Shown here: positions 50,352 to 60,892 of the stretch, one piece after another
Position numbering within the stretch: position 1 is the stretch's first letter
Layout of the letters: each line of letters begins with the position of its first letter
Assembly (NCBI GenBank): GCA_961205875.1
Contig: OY540809.1
Span: 16,194,267 to 16,258,266 of the forward strand
From: Sialis fuliginosa
Taxonomy: Eukaryota; Arthropoda; Insecta; Megaloptera; Sialidae
Direction of reading: 5' to 3'
DNA: 64,000 nt
Position numbers and translations under genes: made by a program
Notes under the pieces: model-generated
Told to the model about the DNA's origin: nothing
Database searches by the model: none
What the model saw: the letters and a program-made list of their open reading frames with translations, nothing else

Positions 50352-50806
50352 CTTTATAAATTAGTATTTATGTCATATTCTATACAAAATAAATTTAAAA
50401 AAAACTAATAAATCTTATAATTAATATTTGAAGCCCCCCAAAAGGCGATTGCAATATATTAATTATAGAAAACAGGTTTTCGTGATCCCCTAAACGGGGC
50501 CACAGTTTGAAAAACCCAAAAATATTAAAATACCTGAATGCACATTTACTAACACCCCTAGTGGGATTTTCTATAATTTATAATAAACTCAAGTTCAGAA
50601 CCGATCATATATAAAAAAAACGTTCCCTACATTTTAGTAAGACAGCGCCATCTATAACATTTGTACCAAACTAAACGTACAACCAAACATAAGGTTCATA
50701 TCTACGATGCACGTCTCAAAAGCCATCTGTTGATTTTCTAGTAAAATAAACATGCACGGTTCATATCTATGATACTAAATTTAGTATTATTTTAAATTTG
50801 ACTTAC

Positions 50807-53800
50807 TTTGACACGTGTCCAAGAAGTGTATGCACTCCTGCAGGACGGCGTCCCTGAGGACCAGCACGTGCATCGCGAGACGCTCGGCGACGCTTAGCAA
50901 GCACCGCTTGACGTACCTCCACGTGTCGGCGCTCAGCTTGTCGTTCTGCGGCTCGAGCGACTTGACCACGCGGGATATGCCGAACTCATAGTTACCCTTC
51001 GAGCAGTACAGCGTCCTGAAACACACGAAACCGATGTTACCATTGTGCTCCGCAAAAGTGCACTCCGTAATGTTAGCGGCTTTTTTAATAACAGTTTCGT
51101 ATGTGCACAAAACGTACTCAAAACCGAAAAGGGTAATCCTACCTAACGTTGTTACCGTTGTGCTCCGTAAAAATGCGCTCCGTAATGACAGCGGCGTATT
51201 TTATTATTATATTTTATACAGTTTCGTATAATGTACTAGAATAACTCACCCAATAACTATGTTGACGATACACAAATGGTGCGATTTCGTATTGGGCACT
51301 TCAAACAACAGCTGTTCTTCTTCGCGTTCTATTTTCCTCATCAACTCCTCGGCTTCCTCGTTCTGAGATGTCATTATGTAACACACGCACAGGTTTGCAA
51401 GCGCAATAGGACTCACCGCTAAAATCTGCGTCAAAATAATTAATTTAAAACGATATTAAAAAAAATAATTAAAATTTACATTTCCGTAATGAGATCTAAT
51501 CAATGGCTCATAAAACCCAACGGCCTCCTTGTACTTGTTTCCTTGCATGAACAACGTGTGGGCCACGTTGAGTTTCCACACCTCGTTGTCGTTACAAAAC
51601 TCGGCACTTTTCTGAAATAACCGCTCGACCTTTTCATACTCCTCTAGTTCCCAGTAAATCTTCGCTTGCGCCATCAGTACTGGGATAAATCTATATAAAA
51701 AATGTACCTTATTCAGCGACATATAACTCGAGAACTGTTAATCACACATACTTCAGATTCATCTTAAAATGTGAGTCATATAATCTAGTTTGATCTATTA
51801 AAACTTCAAATGATTCCGATAATTACTTTATTAGTTAAAACCATTTAAGTAAAGATCGTCAAAAATGGCGATATATCTATATAGAAAAATGAAAATAAAC
51901 GTCACATGTTTGTTCACATAGAACTTGAAAACTATAAATCGCATAAACTCCAGATTAGTCTCAAAATGTGTATAATATATTCTAATTTTACATATTAAAA
52001 TTTTAATTTATTTCGATTAATAGTTTAATAATTAGAGTTCTTTTAGAAAAAAAGATCGGTCGATTTTGACTTAATTCAATCAAACCGACTTATACATATT
52101 ATTGTATAAGTAACTCGTGTCTCTATAAGATGACTTACTTCGCTAGACAGTCATCGTATTCAAGTAGAGCGTTCTTAACGGCCTGATTATCTTGTTTCTC
52201 CCGGGCTTCTTGAACAACCCGAGTCAGTTTCCGTAACGAATCGGTCAACTTACTGCTTATTACATCCAGCTTTGTATACGCCTCCATGTTACTCGTTTCT
52301 CTGGTTATTAACGCATCGATGTATTCAAACATGTACTAGAAATAAAAATAATCTGTAAGTCTGATTAAAAAAGTCGTATCGGAAAAAAATGAAGCGTAGA
52401 GTTTCATTTTTAATACAATTTACCGGAGTAAGATACTTATACGTGAGTTCAGCATTTTCTGCCAAGACATCTGCGGCCAGCTCGTGTCTGTCGTTGCAGC
52501 AATACATGAGCAACAGATTAACGAATGTCTCAGCCGGGAACTGTCCCTGCTCAAGCAGAAACTGTAGCTTCTGACAGGCCTCATTGAGGCCCCCGGGAAG
52601 ACTGAGAACAGCCTGATTATGCAGGGTTACCGCGTCCAGCTCAGGCTCGTTTCGAGGAGGCATGTCGGTCAGTGCTTCGCGTGCCGCGTGTTCTAGCACA
52701 TATAAAAAACTTAAATAGACAATGGCATAACCAGGAATTATTGGGGAGAGGGAGGGATGTTATTTTTTACAAAAAAATATAATTTAAATCTTAACAAATT
52801 TTCAGAAAAAAACGTTTCAGACAAAAGTTTCATGGTTTCAAAGGCGCTAAATATTATCACTATGGGGTGACCTTGGAAGGATCACCTTGATGGGTTTTCA
52901 GGTTCATCTTTTCTTTTTCAAATCTAAGCTCATATTTTTTTGTTGCAGATTCGTAATTCACAAGAAAAAAATAACAAATTATGACCGAAACATTTTTTTC
53001 TGATAATGTATTTTTTATGATATGGAGCAAGACAAACATAAATTTTTAGATTTTCAATAATTTTTTACTCAAAAACTATACCTACATAATTTTTGAGTAA
53101 AAAATTATTGAAAATCCAGAAATTTCTGATTGGTTTGCTCCATATCATAAAAAATGTTTCAGGCAAAAGATGTTTATTTTTTCTCGTTAATTACGAATCT
53201 GAAAACCTATCAAGGTCACTTATCTAAGGTCAACCAATTTATCAATATTCAGCACCCTCGAAACCATGAAAATTTTGTCTGAAAAATTTTTTCTGAAAAT
53301 TTGGTATTTTGGAAATAATTCGCTGGTAAGTTTATAAAAATACAGCCAATGTATGTTATCATATATTAAACATACTAGTATGTTTAATATATGATGTTAT
53401 ATGGTATAACCATCCGGCCGTTTGCTGCCCCCCCCCCTTCTCCCGCGCCGCTGGTTACGCCACTGTTAGTATTGTCTAAATATTTTACCGTTATGGAGTT
53501 GATATTCAATAGCTGCTTTTAAATTAAACGCTTCAATTAGTGCAGTTTGATGCAGGACAAGTGTATTCCCGACTGAATGTGACTCTATTCCTTCAGTTAT
53601 AGTTCCCACGTTCATTTCAGGATGTTCTCTTATTCCGTGATCGATAATATCTCCTGTAATACATCAATAACAAATGTAAATAACATTGAAATGGATCGAG
53701 TGTGTATATATCGTACCAACGTATCGTTTAGCTGATTCGTAGTCTTTGAGACGATAATAACATAAAGCTACATTATAGATTAGGTGCGGGTTGAAATCAG

Positions 53801-55135
53801 AAATCTGAACTGACTGTAGAAATTTACTTAAGGCTTCTTCATATCGTCCTTCCTAAAATAATATTTAAATGATAAATAACTCTAAAATATTGTTTTTTAA
53901 ATCTATAAGTCGATTTTTATATGCTTGTTGGCGATTAAAAAAAACGGATCTGTAGTATTGGATATGTAAAATCACAAAATAAAGTGACGCAAGCCAGAGA
54001 AAATTGCATATAATAAAAATCAAACAAATAAAAAAGATATATTACCAACTATTTTTTAAGTCAGGGGCGGATAAACTACGGTCCGCTAAGTCTTTTTATG
54101 CAGCCCGCGAAAAAATATAATTCATAATAAATTTTAAGTTAATATTAATTGTATGATGATGCTATGAACAAATTTAAAAAAAAATGCGTAAAAACTATTA
54201 GGCGAGCGGATTACTGTTATTTCGACTGCTATAACCGATCAATCAACGTTCTAGTGACTAAAAATGAGTTTATTAAATTCTTTATATTTTTCTGAGAAAA
54301 AACATTTATATACATGATATTTTTTTTGTGCGGTCCTTCAATGGTATACACATTTTTTTGTTTAATAAATCTAAATCAGCTTTAAAAAATCTGAAAAAAA
54401 TATGTAAGCTTATTTGGATTAAAATGAACATCAAGTATATAGATGTCTTTTTCTCAGAAAAATATAAAGAATTTAATAAAATCATTTTAAGCCACTACAA
54501 CGTTGTCATTTCTAAGCGAGCTAGACTCGATAATCCGCTCGCCTATATACATACTTTGTTTACGAATTTTCACTCACTTTATATAATAAACAGCCTAAAT
54601 TAACTTCTATATCAGGGTCGTCTTTAGGACACAAATCTACGTAACTTGTAGCTGAAACTAAATCTTCTTCGCCGTATTTTATTGCAGCTTTTAATTTTGT
54701 TACCTATTAAATAAAAATATATATGAATAAATATTTTTTTAATAGACTCAAACACATACCTTAGTTTTAAATTCGGCGCTTGTAACATCTGCAGTAGCTT
54801 TAAGGGCCTTTTCATACAAACAAGCATGGTATAGGCACTGAGCGTGGTAAATTTTATACTCCGTGATCTCCGGACATATCGATGTAAGCTGTTCGTAACA
54901 ATTAGAAGCACTGATGAAGTCTTGAATATGGAAATAACAGTATCCTAACAGCGAAAGCCCTGCACGAGTTGTATCTGAACCAGGGACGCTTAGAATAACT
55001 TCTATTGTATCAAGATAATTATTTCGCTTTATCTAAAAAATCGAAATGATTAATATATACGAATTAAGTGAATCAATAATTTATATTTACCATAGTATAA
55101 ATTGTTTTTGTATATTCCCCTGGATTGATTTCCAT
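50807..55135 (-). CDS. IFT70: Intraflagellar transport protein IFT70 (TTC30), ten exons, C-terminus not found
   Basis: IFT70/TTC30 is a tetratricopeptide-repeat subunit of the IFT-B train that builds cilia; in the family it wraps around IFT52. The sequence shows ten minus-strand exons joining in frame with GT-AG borders: 55135-55091, 55032-54760, 54703-54578, 53852-53717, 53653-53489, 52692-52424, 52335-52139, 51690-51480, 51425-51250 and 51015-50807 (602 codons plus one base). Family landmarks in order are RAGLSLLGYCY, VNLGCLLYK, VGNTLVLHQTALIEAFNLKA, EALTDMPPR, LAADVLAENAELTYKYLTP, PVLMAQAKIYW, FCNDNEVWKLNVAH, LANLCVCYIMTSQNEEAEEL and KGNYEFGISRVVKSLEP. The start ATG 55135-55133 opens a short 15-codon exon matching the family N-terminus without its usual extra leader. 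The family is about 665 aa, so roughly 55-60 C-terminal residues are missing. The donor at 50806 (GTAAGT) implies a further exon; reading through instead gives a stop at 50787. Introns carry foldback repeats. Identification is sure; the 3' end is not. Confidence 0.95.
51715..52065. repeat. Tandem motif in IFT70 intron 7
   Basis: Two units near 51717 and 51905, each with a word like gaactataaatcacataaa, then cagattagtctcaaaatgt and aaatttcgattaat. Shared with 16.0-16.5 kb. Confidence 0.7.
52715..53466. mobile_element. Foldback hAT-like element in IFT70 intron 5
   Basis: Ends are caatggcataaccag and its reverse ctggttacgccactg. The interior is a long imperfect palindrome centred near 53,075: tggagcaa..aaaaattattgaaaat is met by its reverse, and each arm holds the tcagacaaaa/ttttgtctga and aggtcac words. 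It enlarges the intron but leaves splice sites intact. Confidence 0.7.
54064..54548. mobile_element. Foldback element in IFT70 intron 3
   Basis: It starts with a hAT-like end, caggggcggataaac. An inverted pair follows: ggcgagcggatta (54202 onward) against taatccgctcgcc (54531-54543), with ttctttatatttttctgaga matched on the other arm. The element nearly reaches the exon 3 donor at 54577. Confidence 0.6.
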
Positions 55136-55178
55136 TTTGCTATTTTTCAGAACGAGTTATTTCCAATTTCAACACATT

Positions 55179-55192
55179 GTTGCCATGGAAAC
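55179..55192. promoter_or_regulatory. RFX X-box (GTTGCCATGGAAAC)
   Basis: The RFX/DAF-19 ciliary X-box consensus is GTNRCC, 0-3 bases, RGYAAC. This site reads GTTGCC-AT-GGAAAC: a full left half, the usual 2-bp spacer and one mismatch (A for Y) in the right half. It lies 44 bp upstream of the IFT70 ATG and about 590 bp upstream of DRC2. Both genes belong to the class that RFX factors control in animals, which makes a chance match unlikely. Confidence 0.75.
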
Positions 55193-55275
55193 ATTTTATA
55201 CACATTCAAAAATCGCACATGTGACGCCATCTCTAGTTTAATAGCTGCATTATAATAAATGAGTGATATCTAGAA

Positions 55276-55675
55276 ATTACAGTTTTCTTTTTTTATTAGA
55301 GGTATTTTTTTTTAGACGGGATCTTGAAATGAATCTTGGTTTCGAGGTATAAGCCCTGTCGATTTGGTTGTTATCTCGTACATTGCAATGAAAAAATTCG
55401 AAAAGTTGAAAAAATACACGACATACATTTACAAGCCAAGATTATCGTAAATTTTAATAAATTTAATAAAAAGGGATTACAGTTTTCTCTTTTTTATTAG
55501 AAGTATTTTCTTTAAGACGCAATCTTGAAATGAATCTTGGTTTCGAGGTGTAAGCCCTGTCGATTTGGTCGTTATCTCGTACATTGCAATGAAAAAATTT
55601 GAAAAGTTAAAAAAATACACGGCTTACACCTAGAAACCAAGATTATCGTGAATTTTAATGAATTTAATATAAATT
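55276..55675. repeat. Two tandem 200-bp hairpin repeats in the ciliary promoter
   Basis: Unit 1 runs 55276-55475 and unit 2 55476-55675, offset by exactly 200 bp (attacagttttct recurs at both). Each unit folds: aatcttggtttcgaggtgta pairs with tacacctagaaaccaagatt, clearest in unit 2. The tip resembles a decayed copy of the hairpin family seen at 50.2 kb and 3.6 kb. Unit 2 keeps better pairing than unit 1. Confidence 0.8.
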
Positions 55676-55785
55676 ATATTTGTAGTTGACTGTCTAGAAA
55701 TTTTGTTTTATTTGATACAATTTGATTTTGACAGAAACACGTTTTATTTTTATCGATTTATTTATTTTATAAATATTATACAAAG

Positions 55786-58700
55786 ATGCCGAAGTTGACG
55801 AAAGAAGAAAAGAAACAGAGAGCTATTGAGCTTAAAGCACAGAGGATGCTGGAAGCTCAAGAAGCTGAAAGAAATATACATAGAGTAAATTATAATATTT
55901 TAATTTTATTTAAAAAAAATTATTTCAAATAATATGCTTAAGATTTTTACCCCCCCCCCCCCCCCCTAGAATTTTTACGTGACCCACAGTTTTAATATTT
56001 TAGGACCATCTAGCTAGAGAATTAAAATACAGTATGCAGAATCGAGAAAAATTAGATAAAGAATATAGAAATATTTTGATGAAAATTAAATCAAAAGATA
56101 TGGTTGCAGAAGTAGAGGTAAAAAAATAAAAAATAAAATGTGAACCGTCTTAACGCGTCTTAAGTTTAATGTATTATTTGTAGACATTTTGGAGAACTTT
56201 TGAGAACTGTTCCGATATAAAGGACTATACAATAAGTCTTTTACTGGACGAATTAGACAATGGGAAAATTCAACACATGACGAATTTTAATGCACATTTT
56301 GAAAATATTGACAAATTAATTGGTATATAATTTTTACAATTTTAACCCTAAACTACTCAATCTTTTAATGTATTTTTAATACCCGCGCGAGTACTTAAAC
56401 GTTAATAATAATACATATGAGTCGTAGAAAATTTAAATCAATTAACTACCTACTCTTTTGATCGACTTTCAAAATTTAGTACTAACGTAATTGATTAATA
56501 ATAGGTACCAACTTAATAGAAAATAAATGAACTTTTTTAATTAATAACTCTTCTAATCGACTTTCTATAAATATGTCCAATAAAATCGTTTCTTTCACCT
56601 ACTTTACAGTCAGTCATTCCGATTTACACTGAAATTTTTGTCAGAGTACCTATTTTACATTGATCTAAAAAAATCAAAGTACAATACGAGAATGACCCCT
56701 TTAAAATCATATTATAATTTTGGTAGCACTTCTGAGAGAACGGATATCCGATTTAAAATATGAATACAATTTCGAAATAGACCGATTGACCGAAACCGGT
56801 CAAATGGAGACCAGTATTTTACAATCAATGTTCAAAAACAACGAAAACACTGTGAGCCAGTTGATTTACTTGCTGAAAGTTGACAAAGGGAAGTTTATCA
56901 GTAAATTGCAAGAGGAACAACTCTACAAGCTTGAAGAAGAAAAAACAAAGGTTAAAAAATGTTTAGTGTGTAGTTATTTTTTTTTATTAATTTATTTTTG
57001 TCTTCTAGCTCCTCTTAAACTTTTTATACTTTATTGTTATTTTTTTATTTTTAACGTTTTTTTCTCTTTTTTATGTTTGGTTTTATTTTCTTTATTTTTT
57101 CCGTTTTTTTTTTGTTATTATTATTTTTTTTTTATATTTGATTGATAGTGTGTAGTTAACACATGCGTAATTAAGGTACTGGTACCAGTCTTGGACAATA
57201 CCCCAGTTTGTTTAATTAAATCTATTAAATTAGAAATATTTGTTGATATTTGATAACAGCCATTACTGAATCATAATCTATAGACACTTAAATGTAAAAC
57301 AGTTTAATTTGATGACAATCTGCCAATGAGTGTCAAAATGGTGGACATTTAAACTACTTATTAGTGTAATCTATTTATTAATTATTATATTAATATAAAA
57401 TCTGCTTTACATTCTTTATTTTATAACTTTTGTGTCTTTGTACTTATCATTTTGTAATCGTAGGCAAGTGTCCATCAGTGTCATACTCTTAAAGTGGTCA
57501 AGACTGGTTCCAGTATCTTATTTGTGATTGATATAATACAAAGACAAAATACTACAAACGATATCTGTTAAATTTTGACGAGATTGTACATAAGTTGTAA
57601 AAACTGAAACGAGACTAAACTAAGTTTAGTCTAGTCTCGTGTAAACCCCTAAATATAAATATAATATCTAATCTAATAATATTTTAACAGTTTAATGAAA
57701 ACATAAGAGTTTGCCATTTCAACGTGGAATCAAAAATGAAAAATATATGTACCGAATATGAGAACGTACTGAAAGAATACGACGATAAAACTAGTGAAAA
57801 AATGAAACTGTACAGCCAAATGAAGAAGAAAGATACAATGAACAATCAAATGTTCAACGAGCAAGCGGCAGCCATAGAAAAAATGAATGTAAATATATGA
57901 AAATATAACTGAACTTATAAATTTAGTAGTGCATTGTACTCGGTGTTACCCGGGTTAATATCCACAAAATTATATACCTAAACCTTTCTCGTGAAACACT
58001 ATCCATGAGTGAAAACCTGAATAAAATCCGTACAGTAGTTACTGAGTCTATAAGCCTCATAGGAACATTCATTTTTATACAAAGATTACCTAAGCCAAGA
58101 AAAATTAATTTACTATTTTTTTTATTTGACTATTCTATTCTAGGCTCAAAGGATCACTCTACGATACAAAATGCTGACAATTAAGGACACGAAAGACAAA
58201 CAGCTAGAGGATATGTACGCGGAAAGGCAATATTACTACGACGCTTTAAAAAAAATGAGAAATCGTTTGAGAACTAATCAAAAAATAGATTCACAAAAAA
58301 TGACAATGCTCTGTAAATACTGCGAAGAAACAATTAACGTAATTTGAAATATTTTTTCAACGGGCCGAAATAAAAATTTTTTTTTTAAATACAAGTTGTA
58401 GAAAATTATATTACTTATAATTTATATCTTACCTATTTTCCGGTATGATAAACTGTTTTTGAGATATTATGATCAAACATTTTTTTCAGTACTTAGATAA
58501 TTTGCTGAAGAAAGCAAGTAAGATTTTGAGTCTTGTGACGATTTGCCGAAAGTTCGAAACGATGGACGATAAAATACGGACGTTTCCGGAATTCGACTTT
58601 GTGATGATGAGTACAAAGAAAGAAAATGACAGTCTTATACTTCCGGTACAAAAATGGAATAATTTTTAAACATGAAAAATTAATTTTATTTTTAGTTCCA

Positions 58701-59029
58701 TTTTCTTGGATCTTATTGAAAGTTATAAACAAATACTCTGGTACTTAAATAAGTAAAGATTGGTAATAAATATTACTATTTTTCAGTTACTGACTCACAG
58801 TAAAAAGGTAGAAAGATTCATGATGCGTTTCGGAAAAATAGAAACGGGTAGATTAAATTTGCTCAAAGAGAAAAAACAACTGATTGAAGAGAACGAACAG
58901 ATAAAGAAAGCAATAGCCGGTTACTACGAGTCGATGCTGTATGACAACGCTACAAACTCAGAAGTCAAGAGAAACACTGTCGGCTGTCACGTGACCGAAG
59001 CACAACACCATTATAAACAATTATTGTGA
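55786..59029 (+). CDS. DRC2: Dynein regulatory complex subunit 2 (DRC2/CCDC65), complete
   Basis: DRC2 is a coiled-coil baseplate subunit of the nexin-dynein regulatory complex, which links doublet microtubules and tunes dynein arms in motile cilia and sperm tails. Eight exons join in frame with GT-AG borders: 55786-55884, 56004-56117, 56184-56322, 56727-56950, 57691-57888, 58144-58338, 58490-58645 and 58787-59029, giving 455 aa (human is 484). It starts with a basic helix (MPKLTKEEKKQRAIELKAQR), then an almost continuous acidic/basic coiled coil. Family landmarks are the early FWRTFENCSDIKDYTI segment, the ISDLKYEYNFEIDRL helix, and near the end LVTICRKFETMDDKIRTFPE followed by VERFMMRFGKIETGRLNLL. 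The stop is TGA at 59027-59029, with a possible AATAAA poly(A) signal at 59156-59161. Intron 4 (56951-57690) is enlarged by a MITE, and intron 1 contains a 17-C run. It lies head-to-head with IFT70. Confident by family pattern, not by a search. Confidence 0.93.
55950..55966. repeat. 17-C homopolymer in DRC2 intron 1
   Basis: The run occupies part of a 119-bp intron, about 37 bases before the acceptor AG at 56002-56003. Confidence 0.95.
57172..57520. mobile_element. GGTACTGG..CCAGTCTTGG MITE in DRC2 intron 4
   Basis: Complete copy of about 350 bp with inverted ends aaggtactggtaccagtctt and aagactggttccagtatctt. Other members lie at 9776-10833, 39470-40503, and as fragments at 25020-25270 and 28040-28300. 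Shared interior words are gtgtccatcac and ttgtgtcgtagtacttatc. Confidence 0.8.
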
Positions 59030-59155
59030 TATTTTTTATTGATTGATTTTTTAATAGAATTTATTCTTGATTTTATACAGTCAAAAATGGCAAAAATTTG
59101 TTTTTATTATTATTTATAAATATCTATATTTATGAGGGGGGGGGGGAAACGTGTA

Positions 59156-59161
59156 AATAAA
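59156..59161 (+). terminator. Likely DRC2 poly(A) signal AATAAA
   Basis: AATAAA lies about 127 bases after the DRC2 stop, just past an 11-G run. Confidence 0.5.
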
Positions 59162-59819
59162 TGATAAATATATGAATATAATTCTTTGAAAATTTAATTT
59201 TTAGATTAAAAAAAACAGTATTATATAAATTTACTTAATTCCCGGGGGGAGCGTAAGGGGAATGTATGATTTTTTTTTATATTTAAAAAAATAGGTCGAT
59301 GACGTCATATATCTTTTGTAAAACAATTAACCAAAATATTTTTTCATGAGGTTATATTTCTGGCTATAGAATCAATGTTCTTTACTTTAATGTTAAATAT
59401 ATTTAATCATATTGGCTTCTGAAGGATTCCGTCTACACCGCGGAAGTTACAAATCTATCAGTACAAAGAACTTATTATAAAAATCAATTTAATTAAAAAT
59501 ATAGAATTTGCATAGATACCGCATACCTATTAACTGGTTTTACCAGACGAGTGCCCTATATTAACACATAATTTAAATAATCAGTCTTCTGTCTCTTCTC
59601 CCCACCATCTGGAATATCTGGTGTTAAAGTAGGACAGACGATACATACAGTATAACATATGACTGTGTGATTAGGCTGGTTTCGCATTCAAGCAATACAA
59701 ACGATGCATTCTAATATGTATTTGAATTAGTTTTAAATTTTAATATAATTTATTAGTTTAAATTTAAATTACTGCAAGTAATTATTTTTACTATAATAAT
59801 ATATTATATTTTAAAATTT

Positions 59820-60498
59820 GAGTTGATCTTTCGAAGAGTAATTGAAATTTGAATCATGAAATATGATTGAAAAAATTTATGTTTTCGATTTCGTTATAGA
59901 AAATGATGTGAAAAGTTGAAATTTTAAAAACGCATGTCTGTATCGATATGGCCTCTCAAAGTTTCGATTTTTTCAAAATTTTGAAAAAAATAACCGTAAC
60001 TTTTGAACGAGTACTCAGAATTGATTTTAGTTAACGAATTTGAAATCAGCGTATCAAAATCTATAATATAATTTACATGTATAATACTTCAAAATATCTT
60101 TAAAAAACGTCGTTTTTTACCAAAAAAAAGTTACGGCTATTTTTCTCAAAAATTTTCAAAGAATCAAAACTTTTCACATCATTTTCTATATAAAAAACAT
60201 ACTTTTAACGAAATCGAAAACACAAAAATTTTTACTCGAATTTCAACTCTTCATAGAAAGATTAACTTAAAGATAAGAAAATAAGATGGAACATCATAAC
60301 TTATTATATTCCATAGGTATAATAAAAAGTCTTCTTAATAAAACATAGTCAATTCCAATAAAAATTTTACCAAAAATTACATTACAGGAGAGCAAAATTT
60401 AAATTTCGATATTATTACTTCAGTACTGATTGTGAGTTTATAAAATATTGGTTTGGGTCCCATTGTAGGTAAGGACCCCATACGATAACGCGCCACTG
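59820..60498 (-). mobile_element. CAGTGGCGCGTT family element with palindromic core
   Basis: The right end aacgcgccactg is the reverse of the end at 29164. 59822-60262 is a foldback: aaaatgatgtgaaaagtt meets aacttttcacatcatttt, and gtaacttttgaa meets a matching arm. Lies between DRC2 and the SLC17 gene. Confidence 0.6.
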
Positions 60499-60892
60499 GT
60501 GAGAGACCGGCCTAAAGTAGGGCAAACAAAATAACAAATGAATGTCCGCAGAAACACCTGTAAGAATGTTGTGTCAGTTTGACAACCAGCAACAAAGCGT
60601 GCGCTGGTCGGTCAACCAGATGGTACCACTGTAATATACACGCGCCGCACACTATTGTTGCCATTGTTCAACCAAATATGTAAAATATCATTGCTTAAGT
60701 AACAATATAATATTTGTTTAGTTCTAAATTGATAATATTTATCAATTTTAATTAAATATATTCCGATCGGAATTTCTTGTATTTTATATACAAAGAAATA
60801 GTGAAAGTTGTTTTTATAGATTCTTTGTAATATTGATTTAATATGTTATAAATATTGTATATATTGTTGTTTGTATTTGTTTATTGTTTAAA

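Larger units (their letters stand above)
55136..55785. promoter_or_regulatory. Divergent IFT70/DRC2 promoter region
   Basis: There are 650 bp between the two start codons, which point away from each other. Next to IFT70 is an RFX X-box (55179-55192). Most of the rest is two 200-bp copies of a hairpin repeat (55276-55475 and 55476-55675). Without these the two starts would be only about 250 bp apart, a usual size for a shared promoter. Near DRC2 the sequence is AT-rich with no clear TATA box. A shared promoter is inferred from layout. Confidence 0.6.

Noticed and set aside
52389-52574. Plus-strand frame opposite IFT70 exon 6
   Set aside because: Antisense shadow of a well-supported exon.
54328-54603. 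91-codon plus-strand frame
   Set aside because: Lies in a foldback repeat within IFT70 intron 3 and overlaps exon 3 in antisense; no family features.
56720-57145. 141-codon frame taken as one protein
   Set aside because: Only 56727-56950 is coding (DRC2 exon 4); the rest is T-rich intron read as Phe/Leu.
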